Assembly (NCBI RefSeq): GCF_000005505.3
Contig: NC_016133.3
Coordinates: 56,261,237 to 56,325,236, forward strand
DNA length: 64,000 nt
Source: Brachypodium distachyon
Lineage: Eukaryota > Streptophyta > Magnoliopsida > Poales > Poaceae
Direction of reading: 5' to 3'
Shown: positions 36,701-45,940 of the stretch, piece after piece
How the letters are laid out: every line of letters begins with the position of its first letter
How positions within the stretch are numbered: the stretch's first letter is position 1
Position numbers and translations under genes: made by a program
Notes under the pieces: model-generated
What the model saw: only the letters and a program-made list of their open reading frames with translations
Told to the model about the DNA's origin: nothing
The model's database searches: none

Positions 36701-37703
36701 AATATATTTCACTTATCACATATACACCCAGGCTGACTGTATGACCGCTTATTATGAAGCAGTGATGCCGGTCTGATGTGATATGTTGGCAAATTTGGTT
36801 CATAACTACACACTAATGATAACAGCACCTAGGGTTTCTTGATCAAATTAGTAGCTTTTATCTTAGACCTGTCTGGATCTCATAAGCTCACTCACAGTTT
36901 GTGACTGACCTCGGTGAACTTTCCTGAAGTTTTTACGCTCAGTAGCAAATGAGAATCATGCAGTTATATATAATGTAGCTAGCCTGTCCTTTTTGCGATG
37001 GGTTAGTATGTGGCATTGGATGGAAGCAATATGTTGAGCCAAGAAACCACTGCAAATTTCTGAAGTTTTAGGGCTTGTCGTATTTATTTTGTAGGTTACC
37101 TTCAGCGGGCCATCATGACTAATTTCATGTATTTGCATGAAACAACAATTTTTATTTCTTATTACTCACAAACCACGTGTTTCTGAATTTTGCTTTGAAT
37201 GCTCTAATCCTTTTCTGGATGTTATATGAGCAGGGCTTGCTTGAGCCTAACCTGCAAGTGCTTAAACTTGATGGAAATCCGCTCAGGAGGTAAGCATCTA
37301 CCTTTCTGTTTGTGTTGGATTAGCATGTCTGCATGTGGCATTGGATAGAAGCATATGTTTATGTTGAGCAAAGAACCCACTACAGAATTTACAAACAATC
37401 TTTACTGCCCTTAGCAGCCCCGTCCAAATAATTTGGAGTTATATGTGTGAAATGAAAAAAAAAACATGTTTTTCAAAATAAATTATTAGGGCATAAGTTG
37501 TGCAAAAACTTGCATTTGATGAAATCAGAGAAATAAAAGAGAGGAAAAGTGTAGGTCAGTGGATCACACATGGACTAGCAGAAAAGAAAAATGCTCAGCC
37601 TCATTTTACTTTGCTTTCTTGTTACAGCATAAGGCGGACTGTTCTGGATCGAGGAACGAAAGCTGTTCTTCAGTACCTCAAAGACAAGCTTCCGTCCCAC
37701 TGA
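30703..37703 (+). CDS. LRRC40-like leucine-rich repeat protein (586 aa)
   Basis: Twenty-one exons join in frame: 30703-30767, 31372-31435, 31521-31657, 31749-31835, 32011-32086, 32197-32271, 32366-32435, 32523-32600, 32680-32740, 32839-32917, 33380-33470, 34106-34166, 34268-34338, 34483-34556, 34817-34954, 35099-35203, 35696-35820, 35899-35995, 36109-36183, 37234-37289, 37628-37703. The protein starts '[20 protein letters not shown]' and then consists almost wholly of 22-24-residue repeats of the LxxLxLxxNxLxxLP type, in two blocks separated by a Ser/Thr/Lys-rich linker ('[18 protein letters not shown]', about residues 340-360). It ends 'LKYLRSRL'-type and '[11 protein letters not shown]' helices. 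Length and architecture match LRRC40 (human about 600 aa). There is no signal peptide, membrane span or kinase, so it is an intracellular scaffold; no biochemical function is established that I know of. Confidence 0.93.
33226..33311. mobile_element. Stowaway MITE in LRR gene intron 10
   Basis: A TA-flanked 86-bp element with ends 'ctccctccgatccattttaa' and 'ttatggatcggagggag', and core 'gtcggggattgagtacaaag'. It is complete and belongs to the same family as the truncated copy at 15960. Confidence 0.9.
37002..37395. repeat. Short duplication flanking LRR gene exon 20
   Basis: A block of about 60 bp ('atgtggcattggat-gaagca', 'tatgttgagc-aagaa-ccact') occurs at about 37009-37065 in intron 19 and about 37331-37392 in intron 20, in the same orientation on either side of exon 20. 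Copies are diverged by several small indels. Confidence 0.6.
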
Positions 37704-38528
37704 ATTACTTCATCAAAAACAAATTCTGGCTCGAGTTATGATCCATGAGTTCATTTTCTCTTTTGGTTTCGATAATTTTCCTGTGAGTTGTGCTTGCCTG
37801 CTTGGTCAGTAAGCTATACTGAATAGTATCTTGTGCGAGAACGGATGGACATTCAAAACGGAGATGACATAGACTCCGGAACGTAGACCGTGGTTGTTGT
37901 AATGGATAGTATGAATCCAGGAGGCATGTTTGTAGTTGATTCGTGGATAAACTTTCATTGGACGTATTATGTTCCTTTTTTTGAACAAATTCATTATATG
38001 CATCAAGGTTTAAAATTTCGCTTTGGACAAGTTTTTGGCACGTACCCACCCAAATGACCGAAATTTTGGAAACTATTTCACATTGTAGTTGTAATCTACC
38101 AAATCATAGTCAATTCGATGTGCCAGTCTTGTGGCTAGCTAAGCTAAACAAAGGCGATCATTAACTGAATTCACAATCTGATAATCTCGAGAACACACCC
38201 AAAAAAAAACTGAACTCATCTAATAAAAAGGGGCAAGTGTAATTTTTAGTCTCTTGACAATTGCGGGGAAGTGCAAACTTTGTCTACCAACTTTTTGTGT
38301 GTGTGAATTTTGTCTCTTTAACTTTAGATACCGGGTAAATTTGTCAAACTTGGATTTGAAATGGCATGACAAATTTATGGTTGATTTCTTTGCCGCGTCC
38401 CATGCAATTAGAGTTTAATAATGGAGTAGTGACATATAGCAGAAGCCAGGTTAAGGGAGAGGTCAGAAACACACGATCGTTGACAAACAAATTGATCAAT
38501 GTAATCTGAACTATGAACTAGCTACAAA
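37704..38528. other. LRR gene 3' UTR and intergenic sequence
   Basis: No gene is supported. The first few hundred bases should be the LRR gene 3' UTR. The rest is AT-rich with no recognised repeat. Confidence 0.4.
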
Positions 38529-39732
38529 TTAATAACAATAACTAAAAACGATACTAATACTCCGTATTAAGTTCATTATTACAACAGCAACACTATTTAA
38601 ATCATTTTGGTGAAGTAGTAAATGATCTCTTTACCCCCCAAAAAAAAAACTGTAGCAAATTGGCGACACATCCCAATGATCTTGAGCGCGGAAGCTAGAT
38701 CTGGATGGAGCGTCCATGCTAACCTCCCCCCAGCAGCGGAACGCCCGTTGCAACGGCAGCAGCCGTCCCCTGACGGGCAGGACAGTCGTAATTATCCAAG
38801 TGGCACTTCCGCACAGCGTCCCCGACCCGCCTGACCCCGCACGACTCGCCGTAGCCATCTTCGCCGGCGCGCCTGAGCACGACATGGAACGCCTTGACCC
38901 CGGACCTCGCGTCCGCCGCGAGCCGAGATAATTGCTTACGTAAACCATTCAAGACCAGACTCGCCTCACGCTGGCGCAGAAGGATGAGTTAGACGATGCG
39001 AATCATTCCACGCTGCGCTGGCTCACAGGATACACCAATTGGGTCGAAGTGCAAAAAAGCCTAAGCGAGTCTTCTAAGATGCTGTATAGGAATTGTTAGT
39101 TAGCGTGGGGGACCCACATGTTAGAACATATCCGTTGATGCGGGTCCCACCTGTCAGTACTTGTCCTTTTTCAGGTGGGCCCTAACTGTCATACTTTGAC
39201 CGTTAATTGTGGGGTCTACGTGGGAGGAAAAATAAATAAGAACCTTTTAAAATAAAAGGGGGCGTCTCGGCCCGTTCCCCATTTCCATCCAGACAGCGGC
39301 GCCGCCATCTCACCGGCAGGCCCCCACCCCCCGCCGCTGCGCCGGCCCGCATCTCCAGCTCGGCTCCTGCTGCCCCGCGTAGAGACTGCACCTACGCTGC
39401 TGCGCAGTCCCGTGTCTCCGCTCCAGGCCGCGCGTAGATTGGCGAGGTAGCCACCTACGTGGGCAGAAAATTCACTCTCGTTGACGCGCAGCGTGAGGTT
39501 GAATGCCAGGCTCAGGGCGATAGCGGTGCCGGTGGGCGTCGGCGTCGAGGTCGCGCCGGCGGGGAGAAAGTCGAGTCCAAAGACGGAGTCGATGGAGACG
39601 TAGTAGTTCTTGCTAGGGGTCGCGTAGACTGGTGAGTATGAGGCCGCCGACGACAAGGAGGAACGAGAGGTAGCACAGCCAGCCCTTGGCGTTCTCACCT
39701 GAACGGCGGCCGCTGTCATCGACGGCTCCCAT
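38529..39732 (-). pseudogene. Broken member of the NHL-like single-pass membrane protein family
   Basis: On the minus strand, an ATG at 39732 opens 'MGAVDDSGRRSGENAKGWLC' and a hydrophobic span ('YLSFLLVVGGLILTSL'), then stops at 39613. The homologous reading continues in another frame with 'NYYVSIDSVFGLDFLP' and 'FNLTLRVN' down to about 39460. The middle (about 39000-39440) is unrelated sequence, and the family C-terminus reappears at about 38720-38952 ('GVKAFHVVLRRAG', 'DAVRKCH', 'DCPARQGT'). It is closest to the intact neighbour at 40489-41130, and even the 3' flank (38529-38640) aligns with that gene's 3' flank (40304-40400). So this is a tandem copy destroyed by a frameshift and an insertion or rearrangement. 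Confidence 0.75.
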
Positions 39733-39752
39733 GGGTTGGGTGGCTGGGTCAT

Positions 39753-40488
39753 CGGCTTGCTTTGCTATGCTTCGGATTGATCGTTTCGTGAAATTGGTTG
39801 AAAGCGATTATAGATTGTTCGGTTTGTTCCAACTTTTACATGAATTTTTGTTTTAAAATAAACATTTTTGAAGGAAAAATCCATTCGATTGTACCAAATC
39901 AATTAGCGATACTATCCAAATTTAGAGATAGCAATACTACTCTAAACTAGTACAAGTAAATTGTACCGTAAAAAGGCCCTCAATATAACATGTACTACAA
40001 ATTGATTCACAATAAAAAACTAGGCCTGCGGGGGGAAGAAACCCCCGGGTATCGTTTGAAAGAAGAAGACCTTCTCACACAGGCCTAGAAAATCCCCGAA
40101 CCTCATGCCCCACCCATACACAGCGGCACCGCGGCGCCACGTGAAATCAAAACCGGCCTCAGACCTGTGCTTTAGGTATGGGACAGACGAGAGGATTTTT
40201 TTAACCTTCCGGCCTGAAATTCGCCTCCCGGAGGAGTCGAACCCAGAACCAAAGGGATGCTACTGGAGCCACTAGGCTAGAGACTCGTTCGCTTGATTAA
40301 CAATAACTAAAACAGAAACTATTAGTTCATTACATGATCAGCAACAGTGTTTAAATCTACTACAGTAAATGATCTCTTCACACACAAAAAATCATGTAGA
40401 AAATTGCCGGCCTGACGCATCTTAATAGCTGATCTTGATCGAGCGCGGAAGGGGTCTGGATCGAGCGTAGGTCCATGTTAATAAGTTG
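39753..40488. other. Spacer between two NHL-like copies
   Basis: Apart from the SINE at about 40014-40290, there is no gene. 40304-40488 is the 3' flank of the downstream minus-strand gene and resembles 38529-38715. Confidence 0.5.
40014..40290 (-). mobile_element. tRNA-derived SINE (Au-SINE-like)
   Basis: Read on the minus strand, a 5' region carries tRNA-type pol III promoter boxes: an A box ('tagcctagtggct') and a B box ('gggttcgactcc') spaced about 30 bases apart. It is followed by a body with 'gtgtgagaaggtcttcttc' and a 3' end 'cccccgcaggcctagttttt'. This body and T-tail match my memory of Au SINEs of grasses. It is not a tRNA gene: there is no acceptor stem pairing. Confidence 0.75.
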
Positions 40489-41130
40489 TTAACCTGTCGG
40501 CACTGGAACAAGGGCAGCGGTACTCTCCGGATGGGCAGGACAGTCGCCGTGACCTTCACACCTCCCCATCGCGTCCCCGACCCGGCTGAGTCCGCACGCC
40601 GCCACGTTGCCGGCCCGTTTGAGCGTGATCTCGAACGCCTCCGTCCCGGCCCTCACGTCCGCCACGAGCCCGTCCACCATGAACCCCGGCAGCCGCACCC
40701 CGGCCCCTCGCGCCGTGACGTGCCAGTCCGCGGACTTCTTCGGCCCCACGCAGAGGTCCTCGGGCAGGACGGGGGTCACGGCGACGGGGAAGCAGCGGTA
40801 GGACACCTCGATGTACGTGCGGGCGTGCAGGCACGCGCCGCAGCCCGGGCTGCCCGAGTTGACGCGGAGCGTGAGGTTGAACACCGGGTTCATGACGAGA
40901 TCCGTGTTTGCCGGCGGCGGAGGCGGCGGCGACGACGACGGCGGTGGTGGCGTGGAAGGGACAGGGAGGAAGTCGAGGCCGCAGACGGAGTCGATGGCGA
41001 CGTAGTAGTTCGGGCTGGGGGTCCCCAAGACCATGAAGAGTACGAAGCTGACGACGATGATTAGAATCGTGAGAAAGCAGAAACAGGACTTGGTGTCTCC
41101 GCGTGTCCATCTGCCTTCGTCGGCTCCCAT
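40489..41130 (-). CDS. NHL/LEA_2-like single-pass membrane protein (213 aa)
   Basis: Single exon with a true ATG at 41130. A short cytoplasmic N-terminus ('MGADEGRWTRGDTK') precedes one hydrophobic span (about residues 16-36), then an outer domain with 'NYYVAIDSVCGLDFLP', a proline-rich spacer (PPPP-SSS-PPPPPP), 'FNLTLRVN' with a glycosylation sequon, 'YIEVSYRCFPVAV', 'GAGVRLPGF' and a Cys-bearing C-terminus ('GDAMGRCEGHGDCPA'). The layout (N-terminal anchor, beta-rich exterior with FNLT-type strand) recalls NDR1/HIN1-like and other LEA_2 proteins, but sequence similarity is weak. Three relatives lie within the window. A TATA-like 'gatatatatatatcc' lies upstream (minus strand, about 41230-41245). 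Function unknown; a role at the plasma membrane is only inferred. Confidence 0.75.
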   Translation of the reverse strand: MGADEGRWTRGDTKSCFCFLTILIIVVSFVLFMVLGTPSPNYYVAIDSVCGLDFLPVPSTPPPPSSSPPPPPPANTDLVMNPVFNLTLRVNSGSPGCGACLHARTYIEVSYRCFPVAVTPVLPEDLCVGPKKSADWHVTARGAGVRLPGFMVDGLVADVRAGTEAFEITLKRAGNVAACGLSRVGDAMGRCEGHGDCPAHPESTAALVPVPTG

Positions 41131-43499
41131 GGCGCGCGCGTGTGCAGTTGTTTGGGAATTGGACCGGCCGGTCGGCGATTTGCTTTGCTTCCGCTCGACC
41201 GTTCAGCGATTCTCGTAGAGCGCTAGGGCTTGGATATATATATATCGGAATTTCGGTGTCACGGGGGTCTCCCTGCAGGCTTTATATATGCGTTGTGCGT
41301 TGCATGGAGACCGGGCCGCCGGCCGGTTAATTACGTGATCACTACGGAGTCGGTCAGCTGCTCCGTTTCGGGCACGCGTTCTAGTAGTACGTGTAAGTTT
41401 GCACCGTTGTGGTTGATGGATTTCTCGTTTGACGTATCCGTAAGGAAAAGTTTCGATTGCTCCCGATCTTTTGACTCCTCCTATCACCAACCGTCCATCG
41501 CGCCCACGTATCAGACGGAAAGTCTACAGCCCCCTATCCCTAACCTATTCGTTCCGCATCTCGGACCCATCCTTTTTGGTTTCTCTCTCGATCTCTTTTC
41601 TTGCCGTTGTGGAGAGAATCCAGGAAGCTAGACGTGGGCTCAATTAGGGGCATGAGCCCCGGTAGTGATTAGTTTAGTAGTTTCCATATATGCGTAGGTT
41701 ATTTTAGGCACTGTATTCCCGTTTGTATGGTAACAGAAATAGAGAAAAGGAAGAAGACAGGCCACCATATGGGAAAGCCACCATACGTGCATGTACCGGA
41801 GCCTCCATATGGCAAAGCCGCAATACATGGAGCTCGCTGCACGACGCCGGCACGGACGAGGGGAGACAACTACGGGGGAAGAGCTGGACGAGGGGAGACA
41901 TCAACGGGGGTGAACAGCCATGCATGAGGGAAGAGGAAGAAGGAGGGAGAAGAAACGGGAGAAAACACAGCAATGGCCTGGGCGAGGTGAGAGCGACGGG
42001 AAAGGAGAAGAGGAAAAAGAAAGATAAACAGTACCCTACGTCCCTAGCTAAGCCCATCGATCTGAAATCTGAATCACAAACGGAACAATTCTACCTCCGT
42101 CCTCTTGCCGCCAGCCGCTTTGGCTACACCCAGATCGAATGGTCAGAAAACAAGGGTCCGACGGCCTTAATAGGACGTGCAGTATGCTTGAGAGTAGAAA
42201 ATCCATTCTCGTATCCGTAAGGGTAACAGGTGATTTAGCCGTTTACATATGTCAGTTGTAACAAAAGTATGGCGACACACAAGAGAGAAGGAAACAAAAC
42301 ATTCAGTGCTCGCAAAACAAAACTAGGCCGACAACAATTCGAGTAGTAGTAGATAAAAGAAGACGAAGAGTACCTGCAAAAAAATAAGAAGACGAGAGAC
42401 GAGTAAAACCGTAAACGCATCAAGACCGTTTAGGCATGCGAGAGGCTACGCAGTACTACTACCTACCAAAAATATTGTTTTCGTCTCCTAATTTATTGAA
42501 AAATACGCAATATTGTTAATTCCGACCGTCCAAATCAGACATTAATGGCACCTCATCCATCTAAAACGGTTTTGGTGACAACATGCCATGGTTTTACTCC
42601 ACGACTTGGCATGTTTGTGTTAGACTTTTTTAGCCCTAAATTCATTTGTTTTAGCCTAAAAAACAAGAAAACAAATTGAGTAGATCAATGCCGACAGGAG
42701 ACAATGTCATATGTCTCAGTCAACACCCTCTATCAGCTAGCTGTCTAGGGTTCGTGTCCAACCAACTAGTCGTTTGTTCATCGTATGTAAGCAATTTCTT
42801 TTCTTTTTTGTTGTCGCAAGAAACACACATGCAACAACTTAGTTCTTCTTATATACCAGATTTTTTTAAAGTATAATCAAAGGGGGAAAAGGCTCCCCAC
42901 CTGAATATATATACTCCCTCCATCCAACAAAAGTCTCAACTTTTGACTAAATTTGAATACATCTATATACTAAGTCATGTCTAGATTCATCCAAATTTTG
43001 ACAAACTTGAGACATTTTTTGTTGAACGGAGGGAGTATTAGCCTAAAAACAAGAGTTCATAAGACTGAGAAACAGGTAGTCACTTCACAGACCGACGTGT
43101 ATCAATTAATCCTATATCGAAAAGTCAGAATAGCCTAATAATGAGGAAAATAAGAACGGGAGAGCTAAATAAAACTAACTAGCAAGTCGAACAAAACTAC
43201 GAGGAGACTACCACCGTAGAGAACCTCTACGGCCTGTATGAGAGGAGCGTCTCCGACGTCGACGAAGGGCGACCCGCTGGGGAGTTGACACCAAAAAAAG
43301 TTAACATCGCCAACACCAGTACGTTGTCGCGTGGTAACAATCTACTTTAAAAATAAAGCATGTACAAGAAACATGAACTAACATCAGAATTATAGGAGTA
43401 TACGGCAGCAGCAACAGCAACAGCTACTCCAGCGTTTAATAATCTAAAAAAAGTCTAGTAATTAATGTTACTGGAGTACGTCGCATCGATCATGACGGC
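41131..43499. other. Intergenic region between two NHL-like genes
   Basis: 41131-41260 is the leader and TATA region of the gene ending at 41130. 41640-42060 has an unusual run of short repeated phrases ('ccatatgg-aaagcc') without known termini. A Stowaway MITE occurs at 42912-43037. 43040-43499 is likely 3' flank of the gene at 43500. No coding region is supported. Confidence 0.4.
42912..43037. mobile_element. Stowaway MITE
   Basis: A TA-flanked 126-bp element with ends 'ctccctccatccaacaaaag' and 'ttttgttgaacggagggag', and core 'ctatatactaagtcatgtct' plus 'aaattttgacaaacttgaga'. Same family as the copy at 24547. Confidence 0.92.
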
Positions 43500-44171
43500 T
43501 CAAATCGCCAGCCGCCGGTTCCAATCCCGGTCGTGGCATCGCGGCACGGCATCGCACACGGACCCCAACGCTCCGTCGTCCCCGACGGCCCTGCCACCGC
43601 ACGATTTCACCCTCCCGTCTTCGGAGCCGGCGCCGCCGGACCTCAAGGTGACATCAAACGCCGGCACCCCGTTCCGCAGGTCCGCCGCGAGACTGTCCAT
43701 CAAGTACCCCGGCAGGCGCACTCCGGCGCCCCTCGCCACGACGGCGGCCTCCTTCCACGGCTCCCCCGGCCCCGTGCAGAGCGCGCGGGTCGAGGCGGCG
43801 CTGGCGGCGAGCGGCACGCAGCGGTAGGACACCTCCACGTACATGCCGGCCTCCATGCACGCGCCGCCGCGGCCGGCCCTGAGGATGTCCGCGTCCGGGC
43901 CGACCCTGACCGTGAGGTTGAACTCCGGCTTCAGGGGGAGACTGTCGTCGGTTATCGTTGTCGAGGGCAAGTCGAGGCCGGAGGCGGAGCCGATGGCGAC
44001 GGAGAAGCGCGGGTAGACGGGCCGGAAGTGCGCGTCGAGCGTGGCTGCGGTCAAGACTAGTATTGCGATGAGGGATGTAACCACGGCCAAGATGGCGATG
44101 CACCGTAAGCAGTCGGTCACGCACTGGTTCCCCTGCTCGTCGTCGCCGTCATCGTCGTAAAGAGCTGCCAT
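43500..44171 (-). CDS. NHL/LEA_2-like single-pass membrane protein (223 aa)
   Basis: Single exon. The start is ATG 44171 ('MAALYDDDGDDEQGNQC'); the longer open frame to 44258 would need a GTG start. The acidic N-terminus is followed by one membrane span (about residues 25-46, 'IAILAVVTSLIAILVLTAAT'), then 'RFSVAIGSASGLDLP', 'FNLTVRVG', 'YVEVSYRCVPLA', 'ARGAGVRLPGYLMDSLAADL', 'FDVTLRSGG' and Cys-containing C-terminal motifs. The same motif order as in the gene at 40489 shows homology, though identity is modest and the proline-rich spacer is replaced by a short Thr/Ser/Asp stretch. The coding region is very GC-rich, typical of grass single-exon genes. Function unknown. Confidence 0.78.
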   Translation of the reverse strand: MAALYDDDGDDEQGNQCVTDCLRCIAILAVVTSLIAILVLTAATLDAHFRPVYPRFSVAIGSASGLDLPSTTITDDSLPLKPEFNLTVRVGPDADILRAGRGGACMEAGMYVEVSYRCVPLAASAASTRALCTGPGEPWKEAAVVARGAGVRLPGYLMDSLAADLRNGVPAFDVTLRSGGAGSEDGRVKSCGGRAVGDDGALGSVCDAVPRCHDRDWNRRLAI

Positions 44172-44510
44172 GGCCGGATCTGAATTAATCAAGGCAGTGT
44201 TGCTTGATGGCTGGATCGATCTACAGATCGATTTTTGTGGTTTGGCTTGGCTTGGCACCCGGCGCCGGGGTCTTTCTGGGTTTAATCAGTAGATAGATAT
44301 ATGGATCGAGCTAGAGCCGTAAGTTCGTGACCTCGGTCTACCATTGATCCTTCTTAGTTCAACCAATTGAACTAAAGTTTTAAAATGACATAACTTTTTG
44401 AAAAACTAATTCATTTGTTTAAACTAAGAATGGTCAAAGGATACCCTGAGGGTCACCATGTTGCACCTCTAGATCGAGTAAATAAATTAAGGGCCATGGC
44501 GCAGGTTTAC

Positions 44511-44620
44511 TACTCTTTCCGTCCAACAAAAGATGTCTTAAATTTGTTAAAATTTTGATGAATCTAAACATGACTTAGTATATAAGTGCATTCAAATAGT
44601 TAAAAGTTGAGACATCCGTA
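44511..44620. mobile_element. Decayed Stowaway MITE
   Basis: Left end 'tactctttccgtccaacaaa' and inner phrases 'aaattttgatgaatctaaac' and 'agttgagacatccgtacg' correspond to the copies at 24547 and 42912 read in the opposite orientation, but the right end has lost the 'acggagggag' terminus. Confidence 0.65.
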
Positions 44621-45613
44621 CGTACAATCTTGTTTTGGAGACGTATTACTACACGCGTACGTACGTATATTACTCCACCTCGATCTCGCGCAGCTCATCC
44701 ATGCTTCTCGGCTTGAATGAAATACATGTAAATATAGCTGCCCAAATGCAGGCTGACAGTGCGAATCACCGAGTCTGATCGCGTGACCAGGGCATGTGCG
44801 GCTGCGCGTGACGGCGTGAGGAAAAGGCACGTTTCTGCATAGTGCAGTCTACGGAATCTCAGATCTTGTACTAACCAAGTACTCTCTTTCCGTTTCATAT
44901 TTTTTGTCTCAAATTTACCTAAAATTAAATGTATCAGGGAGAAGAGACGAGTTCTAGTTTTTCTTAGGGAAGGTTCGTTTTCCAGTATTTTTTTTAGAAA
45001 CATCTTGCTTTATTGATTCATAAACAAAGTACAAACGATCGAAATTGAAACGACAACCAACAAAAAAAACCCTAATGAAACTAAAAGTTACATCAAGATT
45101 CTTTGAAGTAAACAACTCTTGATCCGTCATTCGTATCTTGAAAACTCTCCATGCTTTCGGTGATGAAATTGCAGAAGACCAAAACTGCATAAGTTAGACT
45201 AATCTTATAGGTTTTGAATAGCCGCATGAGTCGCTCACCGCAACCGATGAGAACCTAATATCGTTGAACGCACTCTGTCCGAGGACGCACCCCTTACAAG
45301 GCAGGTTGTCGATCTGCTGATTAACGACTAGAAAGAAGACCAAAATAAGGAAAAAAACAAACCGTGAGATCCGCTAGATCCATGGAGTAGATCGTGTTGA
45401 CTACGCCAGGAAGATGATGGAGCCGAGAGACTATTATTCCATACGCCGTCGCCTCCTCCACCAAGACGCCGTCACGAGGACACAAAACATCACAAAGAAG
45501 ATACACAAACTGCAACCAGATGTTAATTTATGGTTCCCCTCGTGTCCGACAGCCGATTAGGCTCCTGCCCGCTGGGCTTCCGCCTAGCTCCTGGTTCGTT
45601 TTCCAGCATCGAC

Positions 45614-45770
45614 GCCTTCAGAGGCCAAGTTCTCCCCACTTGCAAAAGGGAAGTCACGCGACCCGCAAACAAAACAAAAACAAAACACACGACGGAGCAA
45701 ATATGCAAGAACTCAAAGGCCTATCGATAGACAGTTTAATGGGCCTTCAGAGGCCAAGTTCTCCCCACTT
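45614..45770. repeat. 28-bp direct repeat in the ABCF3 upstream region
   Basis: An identical 28-bp sequence ('gccttcagaggccaagttct' plus 'ccccactt') occurs at 45614-45641 and 45743-45770, offset 129, within 330 bases of the ABCF3 start codon. No larger duplication is visible between the copies. Confidence 0.8.
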
Positions 45771-45940
45771 ACGAATCCCACGACCCATTAACGATGCACC
45801 ATCGGGCCCGTAAACCCAGCAGCAGCACCACCCGCTCCGCTCCGGCGCTGCATTCCTCCCTCCCGAATCCCGAGTAGGGTTGCTTCGCCGCCGCTGTCTG
45901 CTCTCGCTTCGTGTCGCCTGCCTGCCTGCTCCGAGCAGCG

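Larger units (their letters stand above)
44172..45940. other. Intergenic region upstream of ABCF3
   Basis: Holds two weak Stowaway remnants (44511-44620 and about 44879-44940), a stretch at 44985-45210 that looks like the T-rich 3' end of a non-LTR element on the minus strand ('ttgctttattgattcataaa'), an unrecognised repeat-like segment 45230-45500, and the ABCF3 promoter and leader with a 28-bp direct repeat. No coding region is supported. Confidence 0.4.

Noticed and set aside
40190..40290. Apparent tRNA gene (A and B box match)
   Set aside because: No acceptor or anticodon stem can be formed and the sequence continues into a SINE body with a T-rich tail.
44172..44258. 29-residue extension of the NHL-like protein at 43500-44171
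   Set aside because: It would need a GTG start and lacks conservation with the paralogues; the ATG at 44171 is used instead.
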